This document shows positions 43,227 through 51,665 of a DNA stretch of 64,000 nucleotides, one piece after another (the first letter of the stretch is position 1; each line of letters begins with the position of its first letter). A model generated the notes under the pieces. The model was not told where the DNA came from, searched no databases, and was given only the letters and a program-made list of their open reading frames with translations. Source of the stretch: Candidimonas humi (GTDB lineage: Bacteria > Pseudomonadota > Gammaproteobacteria > Burkholderiales > Burkholderiaceae_B); the NCBI RefSeq assembly GCF_019166065.1, contig NZ_JAHTBN010000009.1, positions 1 to 64,000 on the forward strand. The letters are read 5' to 3'. The position numbers and the translations under genes are program-made.

Positions 43227-44402
43227 TCAATCCAGGTATTGCCGATTATGCTCGCCGAGCTCGGGGGCAGGGGTCCTGAGAGTGCCCGGGGTCCGCGACA
43301 GGCGCGGCACGACGTTGTGCATCAGCACGGACGTGCCGTCCTTGCGGGCCGGCCCTTTCACGACCACGTCCCGGCTGCGGAACAGCGCGCTTTGCAAGAG
43401 CTCGTCTATGGCCATTACCGGCGCCATCGTCACCCCGGCTGCGCCCATCACATCGAGGATTTCGTCGGCAGTACGGGCACTGAAATACCCGTTCAAGACC
43501 ACGTCCAGCTCATCGGCATGCTGCAGGCGCACGGAATTGCTGGCGAATCGCGGATCGTCGATCAGGTCCGGATGGCCTATCGTGCGCAACAGCCGCTCCG
43601 TCATGGCCTGGGTCGACGAGGACAGGGCCAGCCACTTGCCGTCTTTCGTCTTGTACACATTGCGCGGCGCGGCGGTCTGGGACCGGCTGCCGGCACGCTG
43701 CTTGATTTCCCCGGTGGCCTCGTACGCCGCGGCCAAGGGGCCCAGAATGGAGAACAGCGGCTCGAACAGCGAAAGATCCATGACCTGGCCCGAGCCGTCC
43801 CGGCCCTCGGACTGGCGCAGCGCCGCGGCCACGGCAAACGCGCCATAAGTGCCCGCCACCATGTCCGCCAGCGAATTGGGCGGCAGGACCGGTTCGCGGT
43901 CTTCGAACCCGTTCATGGCCGCGAACCCCGACATGGCCTCCACCAGCGTTCCGAACCCCGGCCTGCCGGCGAATTCGCCGGTCTGCCCCCAGCCCGAGAT
44001 CCGCACGATCAGCAGCCGGCTGTTGTGCTTGTGCAATTCGGCCGGCGCCAGATTCAATTTCTCGAGCGTACCGGGGCGGAAGCTTTCCACCAGCACGTCG
44101 GCGCCGGCCACCAGGCGCAGCAGCGACTCGCGCCCTTCGGCGCTCTTGAGGTCGAGCGCCACGCTTTTCTTGTTGCGCCCGTATACCTCCCAGTGCAGGG
44201 GCTCGCCGCCCGTGCGCCAATGGCGCAAGGGGTCGCCCTGCCCGGGCTGCTCGATCTTGATGACCTCGGCGCCGAAATCGGCAAGCAGCATCGTCAACTG
44301 ATTGCCCGCCACCAGCCTGGAAAGATCCACCACCCTGACGCCGCCCAGGGGACCAGGCCCCGCCTGTTCTTGCGCGCCGGACACATCGCTATTACTTTTC
44401 AT
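43227..44402 (-). CDS. Class III CoA-transferase (CaiB/BaiF family)
   Basis: A 391-residue protein from ATG 44402. Family motifs: GVRVVDLSRLVAGNQLTMLLADFGAEVIKIEQPGQGDPLR, NKKSVALDLKSAEGR, DVLVESFRPGTLEKL, ISGWGQTGEFAGRPGFGTLVEAMSGF. In formyl-CoA transferase the catalytic Asp occupies the fifth place of RPGYD; here that place is Gly (RPGFG), so the nucleophile is not where expected. The same variation occurs in a recognisable CaiB subgroup. The context suggests CoA transfer to the acid cleaved by the CitE-like enzyme. Confidence 0.83.
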   Translation of the reverse strand: MKSNSDVSGAQEQAGPGPLGGVRVVDLSRLVAGNQLTMLLADFGAEVIKIEQPGQGDPLRHWRTGGEPLHWEVYGRNKKSVALDLKSAEGRESLLRLVAGADVLVESFRPGTLEKLNLAPAELHKHNSRLLIVRISGWGQTGEFAGRPGFGTLVEAMSGFAAMNGFEDREPVLPPNSLADMVAGTYGAFAVAAALRQSEGRDGSGQVMDLSLFEPLFSILGPLAAAYEATGEIKQRAGSRSQTAAPRNVYKTKDGKWLALSSSTQAMTERLLRTIGHPDLIDDPRFASNSVRLQHADELDVVLNGYFSARTADEILDVMGAAGVTMAPVMAIDELLQSALFRSRDVVVKGPARKDGTSVLMHNVVPRLSRTPGTLRTPAPELGEHNRQYLD

Positions 44403-44524
44403 ACACGTCGACCTCGGCCTGTTGCGCCCACGCCTGCCCGCCGCAGCCATGAACAATTCGACCCGGCCGCCGTCCCCTGAAGGGGCCGCGGGCCCGGGCC
44501 GTTTTTAGGGGTTTTGCCCGGATG

Positions 44525-45628
44525 TCACGGAGAATTCTTGTCGGCCCTCAATACGTAGACATCGTTCTCGGGGATGACGATAGTGACCTCGCCGGCACGG
44601 AATTCCTGGGCGCTCTCTACCAGTATCTTCTGGCCATACACGTCCACCCGGTACTCGTAATGGTCGCCGACATAGGCGATTTCATCGAGACGGGCAGGGA
44701 TCCGGTTCGTCACGGCGCCGGCCTGCGGGCCGCTGCCGTCGCGCGGGTGGATTTCCAGCTTTTCGGCCCGTATCCCGATACGGACTTCTTCGCCGGCCGG
44801 GATGTCCTTGTCGGACGAGACGCCGAAGCGCATGTGCTCTCCCACCTGCAGCACGCTCTGGTCCGGCCGCTTGTCGACGACCCGCGCAGAAAAGAAGTTG
44901 CAGTGGCCGATGAAGTCCGCCACGCGTTCGGACACCGGATGCTCGTAGATGCGCTTGGGGGTGTCGACCTGCAGCATGTTGCCGGTGCTCATGACGGCAA
45001 TGCGGTCGCTCAGCGACAAGGCTTCGGCCTGGTCGTGAGTCACGTAGATAGTGGTGACGCCGACCTCTTTCTGCAGCTTCTTCAGCCATAGCCGTGCGCT
45101 GTCGCGCAGCTTCGCGTCCAGGTTCGACAGGGGCTCGTCCAGCAACAGCAGGGACGGCGAATACACCAGCGCGCGGGCCAGCGCCACGCGCTGCTGCTGG
45201 CCGCCCGACAACTGATGCGGATAGCGCTCGCGCTGCTCGAGCAGGCCGACCTGCTCGAGCACGGAATCTATCAGGTCCGATTGCTTGGCCTTGGCGACCT
45301 TGCGCAACTGCAGCGGCAGCGCGATGTTTTCCGCCACCGACATGTGCGGCCACAGCGCGTACGACTGGAACACCATGCCCAGGTTGCGTTCTTCGGGCTG
45401 CAGGAACCGCCCTGTCGCGCCATCGCAGTAGACCATGTCGCCCACCCGGATGATCCCGCGGTCGGGTTTTTCGAGCCCCGCGATGCACGACAGCATCGTC
45501 GTCTTGCCGCAGCCGCTGGGGCCCAGCAGAGTGAAGAATTCGCCCTCGGCCACCGTGAAGCTGATATCGCGCAGCGCCGAGTATTTGCCGAAAGTTTTGC
45601 TGACGCCGTCTATCACCAGTTCATTCAT
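44525..45628 (-). CDS. ABC transporter ATP-binding protein, Fe(3+)/polyamine (FbpC/PotA) type
   Basis: A 367-residue ATPase with Walker A GPSGCGKT, signature LSGGQQQR, Walker B LLLLDEPLSNLD and switch His (YVTHDQAEAL), then a C-terminal TOBE region from about 250 (IGIRAEKLEIH). ATG 45628 overlaps the permease stop by 8 bp, so the two are coupled. It energises the importer encoded by 45621-48665. The CoA-transferase starts 123 bp downstream. Confidence 0.9.
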   Translation of the reverse strand: MNELVIDGVSKTFGKYSALRDISFTVAEGEFFTLLGPSGCGKTTMLSCIAGLEKPDRGIIRVGDMVYCDGATGRFLQPEERNLGMVFQSYALWPHMSVAENIALPLQLRKVAKAKQSDLIDSVLEQVGLLEQRERYPHQLSGGQQQRVALARALVYSPSLLLLDEPLSNLDAKLRDSARLWLKKLQKEVGVTTIYVTHDQAEALSLSDRIAVMSTGNMLQVDTPKRIYEHPVSERVADFIGHCNFFSARVVDKRPDQSVLQVGEHMRFGVSSDKDIPAGEEVRIGIRAEKLEIHPRDGSGPQAGAVTNRIPARLDEIAYVGDHYEYRVDVYGQKILVESAQEFRAGEVTIVIPENDVYVLRADKNSP

Positions 45629-47369
45629 TCGCGTTCACCTTGAGGACTTTCTTCGCCACCACCACAAACAGTACGCATATCAGGATTTGCATCAGGGACA
45701 GCGCCGCCACCGGCCCGGTATTGCCGTTGAGCCACATCTGCAGCATGGTCGTGCCGATGACCTGGTTGTCGGCAGACCCCAGGAAGATGGCGGGCGTGAA
45801 TTCCTTGACCATCTGCACGAACAGCAGCACGAAAGACGCATACAGGCCGGGCACCAGCATGCGCAGCAGCACGCGCCTGAAAGTGCACCACCAATCGGCG
45901 CCTATCGTACGGGCCGCGGCATCGAGCTCGGTGCCGATCTGCATGACAATGGGGGCAATGGCGCCGAAGGCCATGGGGAATGCGCGAATGCCGAAGGCGA
46001 TCATCAGGCCGATCAGCGTGCCGTTGAGCACCCGCATTCCGGGCACCAGGGCGAACATCCAGAAGAACCCCAGGCCCAGGATGATGCCCGGAACCACCTG
46101 CGGAGCCAGGGCGACGAATTCCAGCGGCCCGGCCAGCACGAAGCGCGAACGCTTGGTAGTGAGCACGACCAGAGTGGCAAGCAGCGTCGTCGCCACGCCG
46201 CCGACCAGGGCTATGACGACGCTGTACCAGATGGAGTCCACATACTGTTCAACCGAAAAGATCGTCAGGAAATTGCCCAGCGTCAGCACCTTGTACGGGG
46301 CGATGAGCGGCGTAAGGACCTGCGTGAAAGCCCGCACCACCAGCCCCAGCATGGGCAATACAGGGCCGAGCAGCAAATACAGGGCCACGAAGGCGAAGCC
46401 CAGCCAGCGGATGGCGCCGAGATTCAGCGTGCTGCGGCGAGCCGCCTTGCCCCTGACGCTGATGAAGCGCTTGCCGTTCTTCAGCGCGAAGTATTGGATC
46501 ACGACCAGCACCGCCATCACGCACAGCACCAGCACCGACGCGGCGCCCAGCAGGCCGATATCCGGATGCGGGTCCAGCAGGCCCTTGGTATAGATGAAGC
46601 TGGCGAAAAGCTCTATGTTGACCGGGCCGCCGTACAACAACGGGATACTCAGTGTCTCGAGCGAGGTGCTGAATATCAGCAGCGCGGCGTAAAGCACCGG
46701 TGGCCGTATCATCGGCAAGATCACCCGCCGCAACACCGTCCAGGGCCCGGCACCGCAAGTCCGCGCGGCGCTTTCGAGCGAAGAGTCGAGCTGGTGCATC
46801 GCCCCGGAACAATACAGGTAGCCGATGGGAACCAGCGCCACCGATTCGGTTACGGCCATGCCCACCAGCGTATACAGGTTCCAGGGGGTGGCCCCGACCA
46901 TGGACTGGACGAACAGCGTGGCATACCCCGCCGGGCCATATATGTATACCCAGCTGAACGCCAGCACCAGCGGCGAAATATAGGTGGGCAACAGCAGGCA
47001 CGCATCCATCAAGCCCCTGAGAGGCACGCGGGTGCGCACGATTACGATCGCCGAAATCACCGCGATCACCAGGGCGATCACGGTGGTCATCACGGCGAAC
47101 GCGAAACTGTTGAACGCCACCAGCCAGAACCCGGCGTCTTCAAACAGCCGCACATAGTTCTGCAAGGTGAAATGCTGCCCCGCCTCATAGAGCGGCCGGT
47201 CTATGAAGGACTGGTAAATAATGGGAAATATCGCGCCGACGACCAAAAAGACGACGACGATGAAAACCGCGCCCTGGATCCAGAAGCCTTTGCCCCTGCC
47301 CAGGAAGCGCCGGTAAGTCACCGAGCCGTACGGCCCGCCGGGCGCGCTCTTTGCTATCGTTTCAGTCAC
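45621..47369 (-). CDS. ABC transporter permease with two fused membrane domains (FbpB type)
   Basis: A 582-residue inner-membrane protein in which two six-helix permease halves are joined (about 60-270 and 330-575). Each half has an EAA-like loop (SAARTCGAGPWTVLRRVILPMIRP at about 230 and AARTIGADWWCTFRRVLLRMLVPG at about 510). Such fused permeases occur in ferric-iron, thiamine and 2-aminoethylphosphonate importers. ATG 47369 (MTETIAKSAPGG). With the neighbouring receptor and ATPase it makes a complete importer. Confidence 0.9.
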   Translation of the reverse strand: MTETIAKSAPGGPYGSVTYRRFLGRGKGFWIQGAVFIVVVFLVVGAIFPIIYQSFIDRPLYEAGQHFTLQNYVRLFEDAGFWLVAFNSFAFAVMTTVIALVIAVISAIVIVRTRVPLRGLMDACLLLPTYISPLVLAFSWVYIYGPAGYATLFVQSMVGATPWNLYTLVGMAVTESVALVPIGYLYCSGAMHQLDSSLESAARTCGAGPWTVLRRVILPMIRPPVLYAALLIFSTSLETLSIPLLYGGPVNIELFASFIYTKGLLDPHPDIGLLGAASVLVLCVMAVLVVIQYFALKNGKRFISVRGKAARRSTLNLGAIRWLGFAFVALYLLLGPVLPMLGLVVRAFTQVLTPLIAPYKVLTLGNFLTIFSVEQYVDSIWYSVVIALVGGVATTLLATLVVLTTKRSRFVLAGPLEFVALAPQVVPGIILGLGFFWMFALVPGMRVLNGTLIGLMIAFGIRAFPMAFGAIAPIVMQIGTELDAAARTIGADWWCTFRRVLLRMLVPGLYASFVLLFVQMVKEFTPAIFLGSADNQVIGTTMLQMWLNGNTGPVAALSLMQILICVLFVVVAKKVLKVNANE

Positions 47370-47510
47370 AGCGGCTCCCCATTGCTATGCTGTACATTGG
47401 CCGGCCGGCGCAAGCCGCGAAGAACCGCAGCGGGCGCCCGCAGGCCCCCGCTGCAATCCCGCCGGCTTTGCTTGCCGCACACGGCAAAACGGCCGGGTTT
47501 CCTGCCGCAA

Positions 47511-48665
47511 TTACTTCAGATAGCTCTTCCACTTCTGGGTGAGCTTCTGCGCGTCTTCCTTGGACACGTCATCGTAGCCGATGATGATCATGTTTTTCTT
47601 GCCCAGCTTGGCCTCGATGGACTCGTAGGTACGCGGCGCGGCCTTGGCCGGCAGGCCATTGCGGTAGGGCGTGAAGCCGCCGTCATACACGCTGATCTGC
47701 CCTTCCTGCGACAGGATGTAGTCGAGCATCAGCTTGGCGGTGTTGACCTGCGGCGCGGTTTTCGGGATGCCCATGCCGCGCAGGAACATCGGCGTGCCGT
47801 CCGAGATGTAGCTCCAGCCCAGCAGGCCCGCGCTCTTGGTCGCTTGGGGAATGACCACCGTGCTCGACACGAAATAGCCCACCAGGTCTTCGCCGGTCTG
47901 CAGCTTGTTGACCATGGGGCCCGAGGAACGTTCCGGGCGGGTCATAGACAGCAGCTTGCCCAAAGTGTCCCAGCCGTGATCCGGGTTGCTCTTGAGCCAG
48001 CTGTAGAAGATCGCAAAGCCGAAGCTGACGGCGATGTCGTAAGTGGTGATCTTGCCCTTGAAGCGCTTGGGGTCTTTGGTGATCAGATCGACCAGCGGGC
48101 CTATGCCTTGCGGGCGCTCTTTTTCGGACAGGAGCGCCGTGTTGTAGGCCATCAGGATGGGGTCGGCCGAAAAAGTGTACAGGTTCGGCATGGGCTCGGC
48201 GAAATCGGGCAGGTGGGCCACCTCGGGCGACTTGTAGTCGAGCAATGCCTGCTTCTTCGCCATGCGCACCCAGTTGGTCGGGTCGCCGGACACCATCAGG
48301 CTCGCGGGCGACGTGCCGGTTGCCGATTCGCTGTAGTAGCGCTCGAAAACCTCGGCGCTGCTAAGGTTGTTGGACTTTATGCTTTTGACCCAGGGATACT
48401 TTTTCTGGAAACCCTTGAGGATAGGGTCCCAGTTGTAGGTATCCATGTTGGAATAAATAGCCAGGCCCGATTCTTTTTTCGAGCCCTCGACGATGGAATG
48501 GTAGTCGGACGGGTAATAAGACGGCCACGCGTCATCGCCCTTGGCCAGCACCAGGCCCGGGAAAGGCAGCGCCGCGCCCGCGATCACCGCGGTGCGCAGG
48601 AAATTCCGCCGGCCGGTACGCACGTCGATGACGGAGCCGGTTTTATTTTTGCTAGGGGAATCCAT
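47511..48665 (-). CDS. ABC transporter substrate-binding protein (extracellular family 1, Tat signal)
   Basis: A 384-residue periplasmic receptor with a Tat-type signal (GRRNFLRTAVIAGAALPFPGLVLA at about 18-41); ATG 48665 after AGGAGAC. The body resembles Fe(3+)/thiamine/phosphonate-type receptors (SGLAIYSNMDTYNWDPILKGFQKKYPW, LMVSGDPTNWVRMAKKQALLDY). It starts the minus-strand operon receptor-permease-ATPase-CoA-transferase-lyase. Downstream CoA enzymes argue for an organic-acid ligand rather than iron. Confidence 0.87.
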   Translation of the reverse strand: MDSPSKNKTGSVIDVRTGRRNFLRTAVIAGAALPFPGLVLAKGDDAWPSYYPSDYHSIVEGSKKESGLAIYSNMDTYNWDPILKGFQKKYPWVKSIKSNNLSSAEVFERYYSESATGTSPASLMVSGDPTNWVRMAKKQALLDYKSPEVAHLPDFAEPMPNLYTFSADPILMAYNTALLSEKERPQGIGPLVDLITKDPKRFKGKITTYDIAVSFGFAIFYSWLKSNPDHGWDTLGKLLSMTRPERSSGPMVNKLQTGEDLVGYFVSSTVVIPQATKSAGLLGWSYISDGTPMFLRGMGIPKTAPQVNTAKLMLDYILSQEGQISVYDGGFTPYRNGLPAKAAPRTYESIEAKLGKKNMIIIGYDDVSKEDAQKLTQKWKSYLK

Positions 48666-49110
48666 TCTTTTGTCTCCTGTAAAGGTCTAACACAAGGTTC
48701 TACGGATGATCTCGACCGCCTTGCACGGACTGACACCAGCTATAGATCGTGCGAGCCGGGACGAACCGCCGCCCGGAGCGCATCCCTGAGATCAGGCCGC
48801 ATATGAGGCGCGCGACCTGCTCGATTCCATATAAAAAAAGCTCTTGACGTAGTCAAGAGCCGCGATTTTTTCTCGGGAGGCGTCGGGCATTGCGTTTTTG
48901 GGAGCGCACATCGAAGCACCACGCGGCACACGCCGCGCCGGGAAAAACGGGCGGCGCATGGAGGCTGCAGCATTGGCGATTCGGATCCGCGGCATCATCG
49001 ATCATGACCTCACGACAGAATTTGACTTAATCATATACCGTTTTGCTTGCCAACTCTCTACCCGTTTGCGCATATGCGCCTATGTATCTACAGCCTTGCC
49101 GCGGCGGGCC
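48666..49110. other. 445-bp region between the ABC operon and the alcohol dehydrogenase gene
   Basis: Holds the upstream region of the receptor gene, a strong minus-strand terminator (48833-48860), and about 250 bp between that terminator and the dehydrogenase stop. A 68-codon minus frame (48792-48998) has no recognisable features and runs through the terminator, so I do not call it. The stretch could be a long 3' UTR or a small RNA. Confidence 0.5.
48833..48860 (-). terminator. Strong rho-independent terminator
   Basis: Perfect 9-bp stem GCTCTTGAC/GTCAAGAGC (48840-48848 and 48852-48860) with a 3-nt loop. On the minus strand it is followed by seven T (48839-48833). On the plus strand it is followed by CGCGATTTTTT, so weak two-way activity is possible. 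It is about 250 bp after the dehydrogenase stop. Confidence 0.88.
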
Positions 49111-50241
49111 TCAGCCACCGAAGACGACGCAGTCGCGCAGGCCCGAGCCGGAGGCCAGGTGGTCGAAGCCTTCGTTGATCCGGTCCAGCGTGAAGGCCTC
49201 GCCCAGCAGCTTGTCCACCGGCAGGCGCCCGCGCTTGTAGAGTTCGATGTAGCGCGTAATGTCGACGGCGGGCACGCCCGAACCCAGGTAGCTGCCGCGG
49301 ATCTCGCGTTCTTCGCCCACCAGTTGCGACAGGGGCAGGGAAAAACTGGATTTGGGATGCGGCAGCCCCGAGGTAATGGTGGAACCTCCGCGCCGCGTCA
49401 ACCGGTAGGCGGTCTCGAAGGCCGCCACGCCGCCGGCCGCGTCGAAGCCGAAGTCGACCGGGCCGCCGGCGGCATCGAGCAGATCGCCGTCCTGTGTCAG
49501 CGAGCGCGGGTTTATCAGGTGCGTGGCCCCGAGCTCGCCGGCCAGGCGCAGTTTTTCATCGCTGAGGTCGACGGCGACGATGCGCTGCGCGCCGGCGGCG
49601 GCCGCCGCCAGCAAGGCGCTCATGCCCACCCCGCCCAGCCCCACAACGGCTATGGTCTGGCCCGCCCGCAGCGCCGCCCGGTTGATGACCGCGCCCGCCC
49701 CGGTCAGCACCGCGCAGCCGAACAGCGCCGCCTCGCGATGCGTCAGGCCCGCTTCGACCTTGACGCAGGAACGCCTGGACAGCACCGCATATTCGGCAAA
49801 GCAGGACACGCCCAGATGATGATTCAGGGGCTCATCGCCCCGGTGCAGGCGCCGCGCCCCGCCCAGCAGCTCGCCGCGCGTATTGGCTGCCGCCCCCGGC
49901 TCGCACAGCGCGGGGCGCCCCTGCATGCAGGGTGCGCAGCCGCCGCAACTGGGCACGAACACGGAAACCACATGGTCACCGGGCGCGAGGTCGGCCACGC
50001 CCGGCCCGGCCTCGACGACCTCGCCGGATGATTCGTGCCCCAGGACAATAGGTACGCCGCGCGGCCGGTCGCCGTTGATCACTGAAAGATCGGAGTGGCA
50101 CAGCCCCGCGACGCGGGTCCGGACCAGGACTTCTCCGAAGCCGGGAGGATCGAGATCGATTTCGGTGATTTCGACCGGGCGGCTTTGCGCATAAGGCGCG
50201 GCTTTGCCCATTTCCCGCAACACGGCGGCTCGGATTTTCAT
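49111..50241 (-). CDS. Zinc-dependent alcohol dehydrogenase (class III-like MDR)
   Basis: A 376-residue medium-chain dehydrogenase: catalytic-zinc Cys in GLCHSDL and His in LGHESSGEV, structural-zinc Cys cluster CGGCAPCMQGRPALC, and NAD-binding VVGLGGVGMS. The GLCHSDLSV and LFGCAVLTGAGAVINRAAL stretches place it with the long-chain/class III-type group, which oxidises alcohols or S-adducts. ATG 50241. It stands alone between two operons on the same strand. Substrate unknown. Confidence 0.88.
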   Translation of the reverse strand: MKIRAAVLREMGKAAPYAQSRPVEITEIDLDPPGFGEVLVRTRVAGLCHSDLSVINGDRPRGVPIVLGHESSGEVVEAGPGVADLAPGDHVVSVFVPSCGGCAPCMQGRPALCEPGAAANTRGELLGGARRLHRGDEPLNHHLGVSCFAEYAVLSRRSCVKVEAGLTHREAALFGCAVLTGAGAVINRAALRAGQTIAVVGLGGVGMSALLAAAAAGAQRIVAVDLSDEKLRLAGELGATHLINPRSLTQDGDLLDAAGGPVDFGFDAAGGVAAFETAYRLTRRGGSTITSGLPHPKSSFSLPLSQLVGEEREIRGSYLGSGVPAVDITRYIELYKRGRLPVDKLLGEAFTLDRINEGFDHLASGSGLRDCVVFGG

Positions 50242-50400
50242 GCGATGGCTCCGTCCAGAATATTTCCGGGAATTTTATGGACCCCGCAAGCCCCCCGTCC
50301 ATCGGGGGATTCCAGATGTACGCCGAAGCGCTCCTGTGCCGCAGCGCCTTTTACTCGAAGCCACCCGTGATCGAGCGCGGCCGGACTTTGCGCCCCGCGA

Positions 50401-50424
50401 CGATGCGACGATGCGACGATGCGG
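50401..50424. repeat. Octanucleotide tandem repeat, 3 x CGATGCGA (last unit CGATGCGG)
   Basis: Three adjacent 8-bp units in the gap between the alcohol dehydrogenase and CoA-transferase genes, with a partial GCGA before them. Small, but the period matches the arrays at 5091, 6951 and 52923. Confidence 0.7.
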
Positions 50425-50476
50425 CGGGGCGATTTTGAATGCGGACGCGCCATCCGGAGCCCCCGCCACCTGGGCT

Positions 50477-51655
50477 TCAGACGGCCGCGCCGGCCCGCAG
50501 TTCCGCCACGGCCTGCTCGCCGTAGCCCAGCTCGGCCAGGATGGCCTGCGTGTGTTCGCCCAGCGCCGGCACGGGATCCATGCGCGCGGCGCCCGCATCC
50601 GGCACGCCCGGCGGCAGCAGCGCCGGCACCGGGCCGGCCGGGGTACCGACCTCGGCCCAGCGCGCACGCGCCGCGAGCTGCGGGTGGTTCCAGAGTTCGG
50701 TCATGCCGTTCATGCGTGCATTGGCGATTTTCGCGGCATCCAGGCGGGCCACGACCTGTTCTAGCGTAAGCCCGGCGAAAACCTCCAGGATCAGGGCCCG
50801 CAATTCGCCGCGCGCCTGCGAGCGGCGCGAATTGGAAGAAAAGCGCGGGTCGGCGGTCAGCTCGGGACGGTGCAGCACCTGCTCGCAGAAGACCTGCCAT
50901 TCCCGCTCGTTCTGCAGGCCGAGTATCACCGTGCCGCCGTCGCCGGTGTCGAAAGGGCCGTAGGGATAGATGGTGGCGTGCGCCGCGCCGCTGCGCGCCG
51001 GCGGCTTGGCGCCCTCGAAACTGTAGTACATCGGATAGGACATCCATTCGGCCATGCTCTCGAGCATGGACACGTCGACGCGCCGGCCACGTCCTGTCTT
51101 GCCGCGCTCGATCAGCGCAGCGAGGATATTGCTGTAGGCATACATGCCGGCCGCGATGTCGGCGATCGAGCAGCCCGCCTTGGACGGTTCGTCGGCCGTG
51201 CCGGTCACCGACAGGAAGCCGGATTCGCTCTGGATGAGCAGGTCGTAGGCCTTCTTGTCGCGATAAGGACCGTCGCTGCCGTAGCCCGAGATGTCGCAGA
51301 CGATCAGGCCCGGATAGCGTTCATGCAGGGCATCGAAGGACAGCCCGAGGCGCGCGGCCGCGCCGGGCGCCAGATTCTGCACCAGCACGTCGGCCCGCTC
51401 CAGCAGCCGCCGCAACACATCCGCGGCCGCCTCATGCTTCAGGTCCAGCGTCAGGCTTTCCTTGGAGCGGTTGACCCAGACGAAGTGCGAGGACAGGCCG
51501 CGCACGCGCTCGTCGTAGTCGCGGGCGAAGTCGCCGCTGCCGGGCCGTTCGATCTTGATGACGCGCGCGCCGAGATCGGCAAGCTGGCGCGTGCAGAAAG
51601 GCGCGGCGATCGCCTGTTCCAGGGTGACGACGGTGATGTCCTGCAAAGGCAGCAT
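50477..51655 (-). CDS. ict: Itaconate CoA-transferase-like class III CoA-transferase
   Basis: A 392-residue CaiB/BaiF protein (MLPLQDITVVTLEQAIAAPF, LADLGARVIKIERPGSGDFARDYD, SGYGSDGPYRDKKAYDLLIQSESGF). The catalytic Asp is in the KKAYD motif. The N-terminal EQAIAAPFCTRQLADLGA variant is shared by succinyl-CoA:mesaconate/itaconate/citramalate CoA-transferases. With the lyase (55502) and hydratase (56465) it would complete itaconate to acetyl-CoA plus pyruvate. Its ATG is 10 bp after the stop of the acyl-CoA dehydrogenase gene, an operon. Confidence 0.72.
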   Translation of the reverse strand: MLPLQDITVVTLEQAIAAPFCTRQLADLGARVIKIERPGSGDFARDYDERVRGLSSHFVWVNRSKESLTLDLKHEAAADVLRRLLERADVLVQNLAPGAAARLGLSFDALHERYPGLIVCDISGYGSDGPYRDKKAYDLLIQSESGFLSVTGTADEPSKAGCSIADIAAGMYAYSNILAALIERGKTGRGRRVDVSMLESMAEWMSYPMYYSFEGAKPPARSGAAHATIYPYGPFDTGDGGTVILGLQNEREWQVFCEQVLHRPELTADPRFSSNSRRSQARGELRALILEVFAGLTLEQVVARLDAAKIANARMNGMTELWNHPQLAARARWAEVGTPAGPVPALLPPGVPDAGAARMDPVPALGEHTQAILAELGYGEQAVAELRAGAAV

Positions 51656-51665
51656 GGGGTCCTCT

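Noticed and set aside
45435-48806. A 1123-codon plus-strand frame
   Set aside because: Antisense to the ABC permease and receptor genes; composition is His/Gln/Arg-rich shadow sequence with no domain resemblance.
48792-48998. A 68-codon minus-strand frame
   Set aside because: It runs through a strong terminator hairpin and has no recognisable feature; kept only as part of the intergenic description.
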